From Neurospora crassa OR74A (lineage: Eukaryota > Ascomycota > Sordariomycetes > Sordariales > Sordariaceae): a DNA stretch of 64,000 nucleotides. Positions 30,338 through 43,155 of this stretch are shown here, piece after piece. The DNA is taken from positions 3,038,001-3,102,000 of the forward strand of contig NC_026502.1 of assembly GCF_000182925.2 (NCBI RefSeq). The letters are read 5' to 3'. Under the pieces are notes generated by a model. The model saw only the letters and a list, made by a program, of their open reading frames with translations. It was not told the DNA's origin and did not search any database. Every line of letters starts with the position of its first letter. Position 1 is the stretch's first letter. Position numbers and translations under genes: made by a program.

Positions 30338-31091
30338 ACACTATCAGTGGTTAAGTTCTTAGCGATTGCGGTCCAGAAAATACTCAGAGACCCGGATCGA
30401 GCCAGACGAGGGGTAGATAGTGTTGCCAATAAGCGAGGTTTGGAAGGGGCATTTGTACCTCAGTATATGTAGTATATGCAGCGTAGAACTTGTATTAGCT
30501 GTAGATCTAAAGCTGGTCTGGTTGTTAATTTGGTACTCACTCCTTGTACACCGGACGCGATTGCTTCCGAATGTCCCAAAGCTTTCAAGGGGTAATTGCA
30601 TGGCTAGGTACGGGTTCGAAAGGCACCATCGAGATCCAATATGGTGTATTTTGTTAGGAGAAAAAAGAAGACAATAAAAAAGACAGAAAAAGGCACCCTC
30701 GCAGCATGGAGACATCTACGGAAGTTGACCCGAGGTCTCGAGCTAGCAGTCATACTAGATGTAGCCTGTAATAACTACTAGCTTATCATATGCCTGGATT
30801 ATCTCGTTCCACCATGTGTATCCATCCTCATTCGAACATACTTTTATGAACAATCTCGACATCATAGACACCATGAATACAAACCGAACATATTGCGAAA
30901 CAGCGCTTTCACTCCCAAATCAAGAACACAGAGCTATAGGTAACAAGAATCCAGCCCATGCTCAGGTACCCATTCCTACACATCCCTATACCTATACCCA
31001 TCGATAGTCAACTCTTGACCATATCATACCATCAAACCTCTCTATCCCTCACTCAGTCATAGCCCAAACCCACTCACGATCAATCCAATAT
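30338..31091. other. Convergent 3' region, no gene
   Basis: 750 bp between the coiled-coil gene and the DUF4097-like gene, with AT-rich and CT-rich patches only. Confidence 0.5.
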
Positions 31092-33589
31092 CTATGACCC
31101 AACTCTAACCTCCCCACTCCCACTCGTCAATCCCACCCTAACCCGACTTCCCTCCTCCCTCTCCGGACCCTTCCTAGCGATCAACTCCCTGTTGAATCCC
31201 GGCCACTTCTCCCCACTCTTGATAATTCTGACATCCTGCCCGCTCACGGCCAGCTTGCCGCTGAGCGACGTCATGCCGATCTCGCCCTCCCAAGAAGTAG
31301 GCAGGTAGAGATGGAAGTCGCCCGACGTGGAAGTGTGTTGGTGGTGGAGATTTCGGAGGGGTTGTTGAGTTGCCACAGCAGAAGTAAAGAAAGATACGGA
31401 TGAAGAGGAGAAATAGAGCGGGTCAAAGATGGTGATTGTTGTAGAGCCAGAAACAGACGAGGTTGAGACTTCTACTGGGTGCTGGTTGTCAGATGAAGAG
31501 GAAGATTGAAGAAGGACCGGGAGAAGTCCCAGATTCAAAGTCCCACTCGTGCTCTTGACCGTCGCAGAAGAGGAGAACGCTGCCAGGCCGTGGACGTTAC
31601 CGCTCGTGGTGTGCACGTCGAGAATGTAATCCCTCTTGAGCGGGGGTTTGCCCGAGTTGACGCCACGCTCGCGAAAGTCAACGTCGCCCGAGTTGGAATG
31701 GATGGAGAGCTCTGCTGCTGTAGACTGTGGCGCCGACTGCTGGTCCCACGTGTCGTGCGGTTCAATGCCGACTTTGATGTCCCCCGATGTGGATTTCAAT
31801 GCCAGAGAATCAAAGAGCGGCCAGACGCCGTAGATCTCCCCCGATGTGGTGCCTGCTTCGCACTTGCGCGGGTGGAAGGCGTATGAGTCCGGGGAGGTGT
31901 CTCGCGGGACCTCCTTGTTTTTGCTGTTTCTGTGAGCGACAACATCCTTGCCCCCAGAGGAAGCAGAGATGATGTTCCCAGCCACAGCGTCGAACTTGGC
32001 AAGGGTCTCGACGGTCAGGGACAAATTATCGAGCAGCTGTACCCCCAAGTGGATGGTGGCGATCTGGAGGTAATTGAGCTCCGCGTCCTCGGGCACCCAG
32101 ACGGTGGCCTTCACGGTGGCACATAACCTGAGGTTGCGCTCACCCGTGTTTATTCCATCAGGGGTCTTAATGGTGAGGGCCTGGTCGTTGGGATTCCAGT
32201 GCGTTTCGATGGGGATGCGGTCGTCGTTGACGATAATTTCCACAACGATGGAAGGGTTGGGGGTGTTCTGGTTCTTTGAAGAGCGACGAACGATGACTTC
32301 GCCTTGGATTTGGACGTAGGTGTCATAGTGGTGCGAGTCACCGTCGTCGTCGAGACGCTCTTGGTTGATGGTCAGGTGCTTGCTGGAGGAGAAGGAGACG
32401 TCGTAGGTCTCGGTTGGACGAGCGATGGTGCGGCCGCGGCAGCGGTAGCGCGAGAGCCAGCCGGACTCGTTGTCGATATCGGGGTATTGCATGACGGGTG
32501 GTCTGGATGGTAAAGAACCTCCTTGTCCGCCGCCGCCATGGCCGGGGCGAGAAGGAGATGAGGGGTTGTTGTTGTGGTCGGACTGGGGAAATAGGTCAGT
32601 AACGAACCAGAGTGATACAAATATGCGAGACGTATGCACGTGTAAACGTCATCCAATGTGGTACAGCATCCCCCGCATTACTTTAACATCGAAAGACATG
32701 ACGCAGGTCAACTTACATTGGACGAAGGGGTAACAATGCCCAAAAGGAGAACCGCAACAACCAACACCAGGAGAGTCTTCCTGACGGTCTCTCGGGAGGG
32801 CAGACGATTCCTAACTCGCTCAGTCAATGTAGGTTTCACATTATCTGGCCCACCACTGGGGTTGCCCATGCTTTCTGGGCCACGGTTCAGCAGACCAGTA
32901 GACTCATCCGGACGACCCATGCTGTCGGTCGAGGAGGATGGGGTTGTTGCCTGAGGAAAGGTTTGATAGGTTGTTGAGGATGCTATGTGAGAATTCAAGG
33001 GGCTTGTAGGCGACGCCGATGTTGGTGAAGGAGTATAGGCGGGAGGGGCCTCAAGGGGGAATGGTGATGAGCCTTGACTGGATATTGATTGATGGTGTTG
33101 GTGATGGTAGGCCGCGTAAGGTGAACCGGACGTTGAGGATATATATGGGGATGATGATGAGCCGGCTTGTGATGGGAAGTGGGGGTAGTACGCGGCCTGG
33201 TGTTGTGGTGGATGGGTTGATGGCGTGGCATATGTCGAACTGGAAGCGGGAAGAGATGGATAGCCGCCATCTATCCGAGACGACCGATGCGCTGTGTCTC
33301 CTTCATCGGCGTTGTGAACGTCTTCGCCGCGTCCCGAAAAGCGAGCCGCCTCTCTCGCCTTGCTATCACCGGTCATTGACGGATCGAGAGACGGGTCCTC
33401 GTCCAAGGGAGGAGGAGAAAATGGAGAGTTGAACGAAGATCCTGACGTGTTATCGATGAAGTTATCGACGGGTCGAAATGCATTTTGGATTTGTCCTTGG
33501 TCGTGACGATGATTAGGAGCTTCCTCGATGTCATCGTCGTTGCCCAGGCCTGGGTACGAATAGAGGTTGTCCGAATAAGGGTGTGACAT
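31092..33589 (-). CDS. Single-pass membrane protein with a DUF4097-like beta-repeat domain
   Basis: Exons 33589-32717 and 32582-31092 with a 134-nt intron give 787 residues. The N-terminal ~260 residues are Ser/Pro/His/Gln-rich and disordered (starts MSHPYSDNLYSYPGLGNDDD). One hydrophobic helix follows at about 275-288 (TLLVLVVAVLLLGIV), preceded by a basic stretch (VRNRLPSRETVRK). After a Gly-rich linker the rest has repeated TSG-x-[IV] turns (KSTSGDIKVGIEP, HTTSGNVHG, KSTSGTLNLG, HTSTSGDFHLYLP), the pattern of DUF4097 putative adhesins. The basic side is N-terminal to the helix, so a type II orientation with the beta domain in the lumen or outside is inferred. Such fungal proteins are common but uncharacterised. 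Confidence 0.82.
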
Positions 33590-35534
33590 GATGGCTGAAA
33601 ACTCTTCGCGTCCTCAAAAACCCGACTCCCTGTCAATTCTAACCTTCAAACAATCCTGACGCTGACTTTGCTTTGCCGCTTCGCGTAGAGCGAACAACAA
33701 CAACAACACAAAGATGAGTAAAGGTTGTTCTCGGTAGACGCTCCGTGAATATCACGGACCACGGGCGGCGTTAAGTTGGAATTACGACGCCATGTAATCG
33801 TTCAAGCCATATGGAAAACACTGTGAATCCTTGAGGAAAAGAAGAAGAACGCGCGTTCAGCATTAATCCATTGTGAGTTGAACGGGAAAGAGTTTGTCAA
33901 AACAGTGAAGATTACGAATCCAAAGAAGGGCTGGAGGACGTCGAGGTGAAGACGAGGTTGTATCGCTATGCTAAAGAGGTATAGCCTCGTCATCATCAGT
34001 CGTAAGCTGCATGCAACTCCAGTCAGATTTATTGGGACGGTTCGGATTTAAAGAAAACAAGATGCGAGTTTTGACATTGATTGACAAAGGAAAGAGGTTC
34101 CATTGGTGATAAGGGAGATATCAAGAACTTTGCACCGAGTTTATGACTCCCAACGAGAGCTGACGAATTTTGAGGGCGATTCTCTTCTTGATTTCCTACC
34201 GAACCTCGACTGTCCTTGATCTGTTTGGTAAATTCTTAGCCGTTTGGTTGAACTCCATTGGCCTATCGCTTTTGCGTGTATAACGAGCTTCCTAAACGGG
34301 ACGGAGAAGCCCCAGTGGGCTGACGATAAACAATAGTGTGGTGCCGAATAAGCGCGGGGTAAAACCCACAAAGATTCCTTGTGATGGTGTCAAGGGATGC
34401 TTTCTCTCTCAAAACTACCCCCAGTCACTTGGTCGGCTTTTAAGGCTGGAAGCTGCAAGCAATCCATTCTGGTGAGCGAATTGGATGTCCATGGCGAGCT
34501 GGTGCAAGCCGCTGATAACGTCAAAATGTCTGTCAGTGACACAGTTAATGACTATCTGGGCCGTAGTGAAGTAGCATGGCTAATAGGTATGGAACGGCAA
34601 GGGCTTCGTTAACCCCCAACTTTACCTTGGCTGAATGAGCTCTCCTCGCTGAATTACCTACAAATGTTAACTCATTTTTCAAAAATAATCAAGTGACGAT
34701 ATACGACCGTCAAAGATGAGCCGTATATAAATAATTTACATGATGTCGACTTTTGTTCCCATGCTGCTACAGCATCCGGACCACCAGACCAGTTCCTCCA
34801 CTTCTTCTTCTTCTTCTTCTTCTTTTTTTTTTGTCCCTGCCTCCGTCTTATCCTATTCCATCCCATTTCGTTCCTATCCAAGCCTACAACCCTTCGACAC
34901 CATCGCCAACGCCATGCTTTGCTTTTAATATGTTTTTAGGGTTCGCCTTCGTTTCACTTGAAATGACATTAACCCCTTTGAGTCTAATGGTATCTTCGTC
35001 CTCTTATGCCAAACGCCAGGGCTATATGTTGGTAAGGTAGCCAACCTCTCAACGACAAAAAGCAATAAAAATCAACCAATTGCTAGGTGTAACGCGTCTT
35101 CTTCCTCCACATCTTGTGGCGCCATCCATCTTATCTAGGACATCTATGACCTGGTATGTCCAAGCTCTTCGTATTTCCGCCTCTCCGTCTCCCCGTCTTG
35201 GAACGCAACGCTCTCAGGCTGAGCAGCCGCCACGCTGCGTGTACCCATCTTCGTGAGTATGGTCTGAATCCCGGCCGGGTATGACCTCTGCTAAGCTCCA
35301 GTAAACGCCATTTAGGAGCCAGGTTGTAGATCCACAAGCGTGAAGAGAGCGAGCTGTGGCTTGGATTGTAAGCCAAAACATATTTATATCAATGTTGCGA
35401 GTCCCCCATTAGCGCCTGCTGGGAGCATTACTGAGCAGCTGCCACACTGCTATGATTGGCATCGCGGTTGAGAGATGGTGACCGCTCAACGGTGTTCAAT
35501 AATAGGGTGCCAACCCTATCCCCAGAATGTCCAT
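33590..35534. other. 1.9 kb stretch without a gene
   Basis: Upstream of the DUF4097-like gene and downstream of the SAL1-like gene. It contains a CTT/T-rich tract (34800-34832). Short open frames exist but none shows family resemblance or splice continuity. Confidence 0.45.
34800..34832. repeat. CTT/T-rich microsatellite
   Basis: About eight TTC/CTT units followed by a T run. Confidence 0.75.
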
Positions 35535-38064
35535 TTAGTGCAAGTCGAGAATCGTCTTCATGTTCTCATAGCAGACCCAGGTAATACTAAGAGCCGGTGC
35601 TACTTTGAGCAGATTAGGGGTCAAGCCCTTGTAAAGACCACGAATGCCCTCGTTACGGACTGTTTTCGTTGCCACATCCACGAAACCGGTGTATGTAGGT
35701 GGATGCATCGCTGTTCCCTGGGTTTGGAGCCTTGTTCGAAGGACGTTGAGCGGATATACCACTGTGGCACCTAATGCTCCCGATGATGCTCCGAGAACGC
35801 CCAAAGCAACGTTTCCTGGCGCCGCATCGTCTTCGTGCACGCCGTAGTACTTAGCTTTGGCGCGCTTGTACGACTTTTTGAGAAACTCGAAAGTGCCGAT
35901 GTCGATGGCACTATAAGGGAACATGCCGATGAGGCCGAGGCCGAGACCTCGATATGCTGCACGGAGACCGCCGTCCGCCCACATATTCTTGGCTGTACGA
36001 ATGAGGAGGGCATGACCCTTGGGGCCTCCTTCGACGGTCTCGCACTGCAACCGGAACTTGAGAGTATCGATGGGATAAACGCAAAACTGGGCCGTCATAC
36101 CGCCCATGCCGCCAGCGACAAATTTGGACACAGTACTGATTTGTGACGGATCGTTGTGGCCCTCGTAGGCCGCAAGAAACCGTTTTGAGGCTTCATAAGA
36201 GCCGAACTAGCCAATCATCAGCACTGAACGTTTGATCAGCTTCGCAATAGGCAGGGTGAGGCTAATTACCCGAATGGCCGATTCTGGCATAATCTTGACG
36301 ACGTTCAGCCCGTTTCCTATGAGTTTGTTAGTCCCGAATGGGGCACCTCGTGGTTCATGACATTCGGTATCAACTCACCTGCAAAGAAGGTCTTAATTCC
36401 ACCGGCCCGCCATAGCGTCCTGATGGCGTCGTAAATGGGGCCACCTGCATTACGCAGAGCGCTGAGAGGCTGGCCACTTTTGACAGCCTCGACTGTGGTG
36501 GTGGACTTTGGTTTCGTGTTGACGAGGAGGAAGACTTTGAGACGGTCGAGTGGCGCAGTAGCAGTGCGCGACACTCCACCTGAGACGGCACCGGCGAGGA
36601 AGTAACCTGCGTCGGGTAGTAATCCTGTCAGTCCGCTTTTCACGACCTCCTCATCCTTTAGACTGGTATCGGATTCTTGGCGGAGGTCGTGTTGCCCCTC
36701 GCCCTCCATCTCCTTGATAACTTGGCCATGGGCCGCCCTGTCTGCTGACACTTGCTCAGGGGTGGCGGTACCGACGGGTGCCAGTTTGGACGGTGCCATG
36801 TTTGCCCCAGCACCAGGCTCGGCGGTGCCGTCGGGATAGTGAGATGAGGGTGAGGAGAGTGGTGATTTTGAGTCTGGTGCGGGCGACTGAGAAGTAGGAG
36901 TAGTAGTAGCGCCCGGGCTGGCAATCTTCAAGAGAGAACCAAAAAGAGCGTTGAGAAGGAAGCCAGTCGTACCTAGACCCTCAAGTGTCTCTTCGCTGAC
37001 GAGGGAGTCGCCCTCTGCATTGACAGTCACTATGGAGGAGTAAAACGACAGGGCGGCTTCAAGTGCAGAAGCGTGGTGGCCGTGTTCGTGGTTGTGCGTG
37101 GTGGGCATAAACAGGAGAAAGTCCCTTTTGTCATCAGAGGGAGAGTTCAAGTCAGCCAACAGGTTCTCAAGGTTCTCTCGTCTCTCGTGTGACCGAAGCA
37201 AACACCCGCTCAACCTCCTTCCTGGTTCTCATTCACTCGATTTCCCAAGACCTGGCAATGCGCTTTAGGGGCAGACCACACTGCAGCAGCCTTTTTAGCA
37301 CGCGCGCAAAGTCAAAATGACTTTGACTCGGCCGCTAGCTGGCATTACAGGGTTAGATTGGGCGAGTGGAACTGGTGAAAAGTTGGCGATTCCCGGTCTT
37401 CCCCAGCTTTGAGTGGGTCGGTTTGTTTACTTGGGTTGTGGTCCACTTCTTTTTCTTCTCTTCGCTCGTCTCTCGAGTCTCTCGAGTCTCAGCTTTCAAA
37501 GAAATTGTGTGACTTACCGCCATTCGTCGAAGCTGATGTAGCCATCGTGGTCCATGTCGACCTCGTCGAAGAAGCCCGACAGCCTCTTGTTGGATACGGT
37601 CAAGCCGGCCTTTTGGAAAGCGCTGCGCAGCTCGTTCTTATCGAGCCGGCCATCCTTGTCGCGATCGATGGAACGGAAGAGCAGCCACAGTTGGCGCTCG
37701 GCGGTCTCGACGAAGTTGCGGAACTCTTCGTATTGGATCTTGCCGTCGCCGCTGGTGTCCACGACCTTGATGATATCCTTGAGCATGTGGTCGGCATTTT
37801 GCATGGCTACAAGAAAGACGGGCGCTTTGGTGTCAGTAGAGATGGCAAGTCGTGAACATGCGCATGACGAATCGCATTGGCGTTGGCAGGCATTGGCTCA
37901 CGGTGATCGATCCTTCTCAACCCCTTTTGCAGCCCCTTGAAGTCGAGCTCTCCGTGGCGCTGGGGATCCAGCTTCGTCCACAATTCCTCGACGCGCTTGT
38001 CCCGCTGGTTCTGCGATTCGTCCATGCCGGCTTGGAGCTCTGCGAGCACATGGGAAACCTTCAT
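35535..38064 (-). CDS. sal1: Ca2+-regulated mitochondrial ATP-Mg/Pi carrier (SCaMC/Sal1 type)
   Basis: Five exons (38064-37902, 37806-37518, 37124-36379, 36316-36270, 36206-35535) with introns of 95, 393, 62 and 63 nt give 638 residues. The N-terminal regulatory half has one degenerate EF hand (LDPQRHGELDFK, residues 33-44) and three canonical ones (DTSGDGKIQYEE 71-82, DRDKDGRLDKNE 102-113, DMDHDGYISFDE 138-149). The carrier half has the three signatures APLDRLKVFLL, YPIDTLKFRLQ and YPLNVLRTRLQ. Such carriers exchange ATP-Mg for phosphate across the inner mitochondrial membrane when cytosolic Ca2+ rises. About 250 residues between EF4 and the carrier are longer than usual and low in complexity. 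The start is the first in-frame ATG after an upstream stop; the next ATG (38025, MDESQNQRDKRVEELW) is an equally plausible start. Confidence 0.9.
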
Positions 38065-39712
38065 TCCCGCTGTCGGGTTCTCATCATCCAACGCGGCATG
38101 CGCAGATGGTCGGCGTTGGTGTTCGGATATTTGCGCACGGCGGGGGAGGGGTCGGCGCGGAGAGGGAGCCAGACGACGGGGAGACGGGGAGCGTTCAATG
38201 CAAGTTCGGAGCACGACAAGAATGAATGGTCGTCGATACGGTAAAGTTCAGGTAAGGTACGGCGCAGTGCAATGCAAGTGAATGTGCAGTGCAGTGTAAA
38301 GGTTAGGTTAGGTTAGAGGTATCTTTCAGTTCTTTCCGTTCCTATGGTATTATGTATGCGGTGCTATGTGCAGTGCTGGCTCGCAGCTGAGGCAAGGTGG
38401 TTCAGTAGTGTGGTACACACAAGACCTACCATAGGCTCGGAAGGCAGATAGTCACTGCAAGGTCGGGACCTCGAGTGGTCAGGAATGGCAGAAATGAGAC
38501 CGCCCGTCTAAACTAGCGGATCTAGAACCGTTTGCTGTAAGCGATTGGGTATGACGTAGGACAGGGGCTAGAGCAATAGGTAGGTAACTTGGATTTGGAA
38601 AATAAGATGAAATAGAGATCAAAATACGTTACGAAGCGACTGTTTGTATGAGCGGGACCTTCAAGGGGAAAATTAAAGTTACTTTCATGAAAAGAGATTG
38701 AGCCAAGCCACTCACGAATGGGATGGGACGAGTGGGTGGTGTATCGCTGTCCATCTACCCGTCACCCTATCTCCACGGGTATCCATTCTCCTCAAATAGT
38801 GCCTTTTGCACATTGCACCTGGCACCCTCCACAATTTTCGACCACGAATCTCGGTCCCTTTTTGAGACTCGAGACTTTGTTGACATGTAGCAAACAATGA
38901 AAGGGAAATCGGGGGTGGTGCGGGTGGCCGAAGTGATGAACGTGATATTCACGAAAAAAGCGGATCTGTATCGGAAGTGGTTTCAGTGGCCCCGTCCGGT
39001 GTGAGCGTGACACGGATTGTTATCTTGGCTTTTGTGTTGGGTCGGGGTAACACAACCCCAACATCGACAGCATTGAATTGAAGCTCGAGATAACCCAGGT
39101 TACCTATCTTGACCCAACCACCCGAAACATATTCAAGTCAGGAGAGTAGAGGTATGTAACTCAGTCGAGTTGTACCTCCAACCGTCCGGCATCCGGCAGC
39201 ATCTTGACTCCACCCATCTGCAATTCACTTCCTGCAAACAAGCAACAAAGCTCTGATCAGTATCGGAGCAGGGTCATTTCTTTCGCCGTCTCCCTGATTG
39301 GCCAGCCCTGCCATAACATGTGGGCCTCCTAGGCCCTTCTAAAGTTTAAACCTCGGGTCGAGCAACCTACCTAGGGTCGGGTATTTTATCGCCAGCCTTA
39401 TCAGCTTATCTTGGGCCCCGGGGTGTCCATCCGATCGCAAGCCATCACGTAATGTTTCTTTCCCGTTCAACATCAACCAACATCAAGTCGGAGCAGTGAG
39501 CTGAAGGCTTTCCGAGGTCTTGGATAGCGGCGCGTCGCAACAGGGTTTGAGACCTCCTCCATTACATAGGATTCCAACTCCACCGATCGTCAAAACGCGC
39601 GACCCAGAACATCTCCTACAGGCCAAGCGGACGACCATGTCTGCAGCGCCTTGGGAAGGACACAGCTAGACACCCGACAGCAGTTCGAGGCACCGAGACA
39701 CACACGGTTACC
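38065..39712. promoter_or_regulatory. Divergent promoter region of the SAL1-like and cyclin C genes
   Basis: 1.65 kb without a gene. It has three GGTTA units (38301-38315), GCAGT repeats nearby, and C/A-rich leader sequence before 39713. Confidence 0.5.
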
Positions 39713-40840
39713 ATGGCGGCCAACTACTGGGAATCTACTCAGCGCAAACACTGGCTGTTTACCAAAGATGAGCTTGCCGCTATGCGCGCAAAGCTAGAGG
39801 CTGAAGAACCCAACCTGGTGGCCTCGTTTCCTCTCCCGCAACTGCGCCATCTGAACATCTACTTCAACCAACGTTCGTCGTATCTCTCCACGTCCCCTAC
39901 CCCGTCCACCCGTCCGTCTGTTCGATGAAGAGAGTCGCCAACATACTTCTGTTTTACTCTAGAAATCAACCGTCTCGGTAAGCGCATGGGGCTACGACAG
40001 CAAGCCTTGGCCACCGCCCAAGTCTACATCAAGCGCTTCTACACCAAAGTCGAGATCCGGCGCACCAATCCACACCACGTTCTCGTGACCGCCCTATATC
40101 TGGCCTGCAAGATGGAGGAATGTCCCCAGCATATTCGGCTTATGGCCAACGAGGCCCGCGGCTTTTGGCCTACAGACTTCCAATCCCAGACAGAAGTGGC
40201 AAGGATAGGAGAATGCGAGTTCTACCTTATCTCAGAAATGAGCTCACATCTCATTGTCCATTCACCCTACCGTACCCTTACCAGCTTACAAGGGGAGCTT
40301 GGGCTGGCACAAGAGGACGTCAACCTTGCCTGGTCCGTCATCAACGACCATTACATGACCGATCTGCCGCTGCTCCACCCACCACATGTGATAGCCTTGA
40401 CAGCCATTCTCTTGGCTCTGGTGTTGCGTCAGGATCCCAGCGGTCGTCTCCCTGGAACAGCCGCGTCGGCTTCGGGACTGGTAGCCGCTTCGGCAGCGTT
40501 GGCTCAGGCACAGGCGCAAGCACAGGCACGCGCTGCCATGATGGCGGGGGGTGGCCAGACTGTGCCAGGTCTCACCCCCCAGTCTTCTTCTGGCTTGCAG
40601 GCCATGCTTCCACCCCAGTCACCAGCCGGAGAAGGTCCTGCCGAAGGGAACAAAAACCCACGTATGGCAAAGGTTCACCGATTTGCTGCATGGCTGTCTG
40701 ACAGTAATATTGATATTGAGGCCATGGTGGACTGCACGCAGGAGTTGATCTCCTTCTATGAATGCCATGAGCAGTACAATGACAAGAACACTCGGGAGCA
40801 GATCAATAGGTTTGTCAAAGCTCGCGGGCTGGACAAGTAA
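39713..40840 (+). CDS. ssn8: Cyclin C (Ssn8/Srb11), Mediator kinase-module cyclin
   Basis: Exons 39713-39872 and 39963-40840, intron 90 nt, 345 residues. The N-terminus MAANYWESTQRKHWLF and the cyclin box (NQQINRLGKRMGLRQQALAT; VLVTALYLACKMEECP) are characteristic of cyclin C. The second cyclin fold follows (SPYRTLTSLQGELGL; HPPHVIALTAILLAL). Cyclin C pairs with Cdk8/Ssn3 in the Med12-Med13 module and phosphorylates RNA polymerase II and transcription factors. In yeast it also leaves the nucleus under stress to act at mitochondria. A fungal-type insert of Ala/Gln/Gly-rich sequence (about residues 205-275) interrupts the second fold before the conserved AWLSDSNIDIEAMVDCTQEL tail. The splice junction restores FNQQINRL. 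Confidence 0.95.
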
Positions 40841-41220
40841 AGTATTGGTTCTGAGATCATGGATCGAATATCTCTTATTTGATGAATGCCTGGTGAGTGG
40901 TTAGACAACGGCCATGCGACCAAACGGAAAACGCTTCTTATTATCAGACTTGGACTAGTATGGCCCCTAATCCCGTGTTGTATTTTTTTTCTTCTGTGGG
41001 GGCACTGTCAATTATTGGATCATGGGCTCTCAAGCTGATAGGCATACGCATCAGTTCAAGGGCAATAGTGACATTTTAATCATAAGCATACAAGTAATGT
41101 CGATCGAAGCTTTACGTTCAAACAAGCGGACGAACTAGTGTAATGGCCCAAAGAAGGATGTCCCTCACCATAGAAATGACTAAACAGACTCTTACCTCGC
41201 CCTGGCTTTTCCATCAAAAA
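40841..41220. other. Convergent 3' region of cyclin C and the dioxygenase
   Basis: No gene; 380 bp of 3' flanking sequence. Confidence 0.5.
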
Positions 41221-42410
41221 TCACCTCTCAACCGCAGCCGATTGCGTCAACGGCAGCCCCTTCTCCTTCGTTATGCTCTCCAATGTAGGCAAAGGCGCCC
41301 CCTCGCCATTAAGCCCCCAAGCCGTCGGGCCCTGGTCGAACGCCGTCGTCCTCCTCATATCTCTCCTATGCTTACCTACACCCTTAAACTCACCCGCGCG
41401 ATGCAATACAGCTCTATTATCCCAAATCACCAAATCACCCGGCCGCTCCCACCTCACACTCGCCACAAAGCTCTTGTTAGCCACATGCTCATTCAAAAAC
41501 TTGATTATCCCCTCCGACCCCGGCACCGTCTTCCCCTCCCCATCCTCCAACCGCCACAAATAAGCACCCACACATAAATTCATCCTCCCACTCTCCACAT
41601 GCTCTTGCACAACCTTGTGTCTCGCTATAGGACCCTCCTCCGGGTTCACGTCTTTAAAGTACTCAGGCGCCCCCAGCTTCCGACTATGAGCAGCATTATA
41701 CACCCCCGTCCAATCTTTTGTCAGCAACTCCCTCTTTTTCTCGGCAGCCAACTCCTCCCACGCAGTCCTACTATCCGCAAACTCCGTGTTTCCTTCTATT
41801 TCCCCCATTTCCCCAGGCTCCCGAGAAGGCAGTTCCACGGCTCTTAGCAACGAATAACTCGACCGCCGCGGGTTATATGCTAGGTCCGAGTGCCATGACG
41901 AGTTGGCGCGGAGTAGCATGGCTCGTGGAGATGAAGAAGGGTCTAGGATCGCGCGGCCGTCGTCGGACAGGTTGCTGGCGTCGAAGAGCTCGAGGTGGGG
42001 GTAGTAGCGGGGGACGCGGCCGGGTGGGAGGAAGCGGGAGATGTCGTCGAGTGGACCAGAGGCGAAGAGGCGGGAGAAGGAGACGTGCGTGCTGTCGGTT
42101 AGGGGCGTGGCGCGGAGGATGATGAAGCCGTACTAAAGTTGGGGGTAGTATCAGAAATTAGGGCTTTGTGGGGTTTTCCCAAGCAGAGAAGGGAGGGTAA
42201 GGGGGAAATGGGAAAGCGGAAATGGGGGTAGAGTGTACTAGCCTTGTGCACGGTATCTCTGAGCTCTTGAAGTTGTTCATCGCTGATGACGCCGTTGTCT
42301 CCCCACTGGATACCGAGGACCTCTGCTCCGAATGTTGGGTGGAGTTCTTTGACGGTGATGGTTTTGGGGTATTCGTCTTTTAGGATGGAGTTTGGGCTGG
42401 GAGTCGACAT
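41221..42410 (-). CDS. TauD/TfdA-type Fe(II)/2-oxoglutarate dioxygenase
   Basis: Exons 42410-42243 and 42132-41221 encode 359 residues. The iron triad is visible: HxD in SSWHSDLAYNP and the distal His in WDNRAVLHRAG. An Arg in the following RRDMRRTTAF should hold 2-oxoglutarate. The N-terminus (TITVKELHPTFGAEVLGIQW) is the usual TauD opening. Members hydroxylate small substrates such as taurine, alkyl sulfonates or 2,4-D-like acids; the substrate cannot be told from sequence. To keep the conserved VHKYGFIILR intact, the 110-nt intron (42133-42242) must start with GC (AAG|GCTAGT) and end with TTTAG, a GC-AG intron. A GT alternative six bases upstream would delete Val-His-Lys. Confidence 0.88.
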
Positions 42411-43155
42411 GGTCAAGTGATTTTTGAGTGTATTATAGTAAGTAGTATTTCTGTGTTTATGATCTGGGCGTCTTTCTCGTTGATGTTCACTGTTGTCCTG
42501 GCGTTCTTCCCATCAACCTTGTCTTGTTATAACTGTTTCCATGGCTCTGAGATGTGTGAGGCTAGAAGGTATGGGAGTACCGAAATATCTGTGTCACCTC
42601 GGGCGTACCTTATCGTACTTTCCGCTGATAGATAATGTGAGGGGTGACAGATGACACATGCATCATGCGTGAGATTCCCTAGAGGGAATTGGCAAAGGTG
42701 CTATCGCGAATGTATCATTGCAGTGTTGTGAGGCTGCCTACGGGAAGGTAATGTTCTATTTTAATTTCTGGACGATCTGAGCTCCTCCACGTCCGAAATC
42801 CTTTGAGTGGACAAACCCTAATGAGACCCGTCTGTAAACGATGAAGCCCTCTTGACTACCTCTAACATGGTAAGAGCGTGGTAGCTTCAGATGTATGGGC
42901 ATCGCGCTTTCCTCTTCCATTTTTCAAAGCTCAGTTTTTCGAGAGGCCATCTTCTGCTGGCAGGGCAAGCACAGCCCATCCTCCTTCCTCTATCAATTTT
43001 CTGTTGTCACCAACCACTCTGTCATGAACATCTCGTCAAATCTGCTTCCCTCCTTTCCTTCGCTCACCCCTCTTATCTGACGCCGGATGGCCAGACCTAC
43101 CATTATGGAAGTCCAACCACATCATCCCCTCCCCCCAAGAAGGTTCCCATCCACT
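42411..43155. promoter_or_regulatory. Upstream region of the dioxygenase and 3' flank of the BTB gene
   Basis: 745 bp without a supported gene; it should contain the dioxygenase promoter near 42411. Confidence 0.45.

Noticed and set aside
38301-38315. GGTTA repeats resembling telomere sequence
   Set aside because: Only three units and not TTAGGG; the surrounding genes show this is an internal region.
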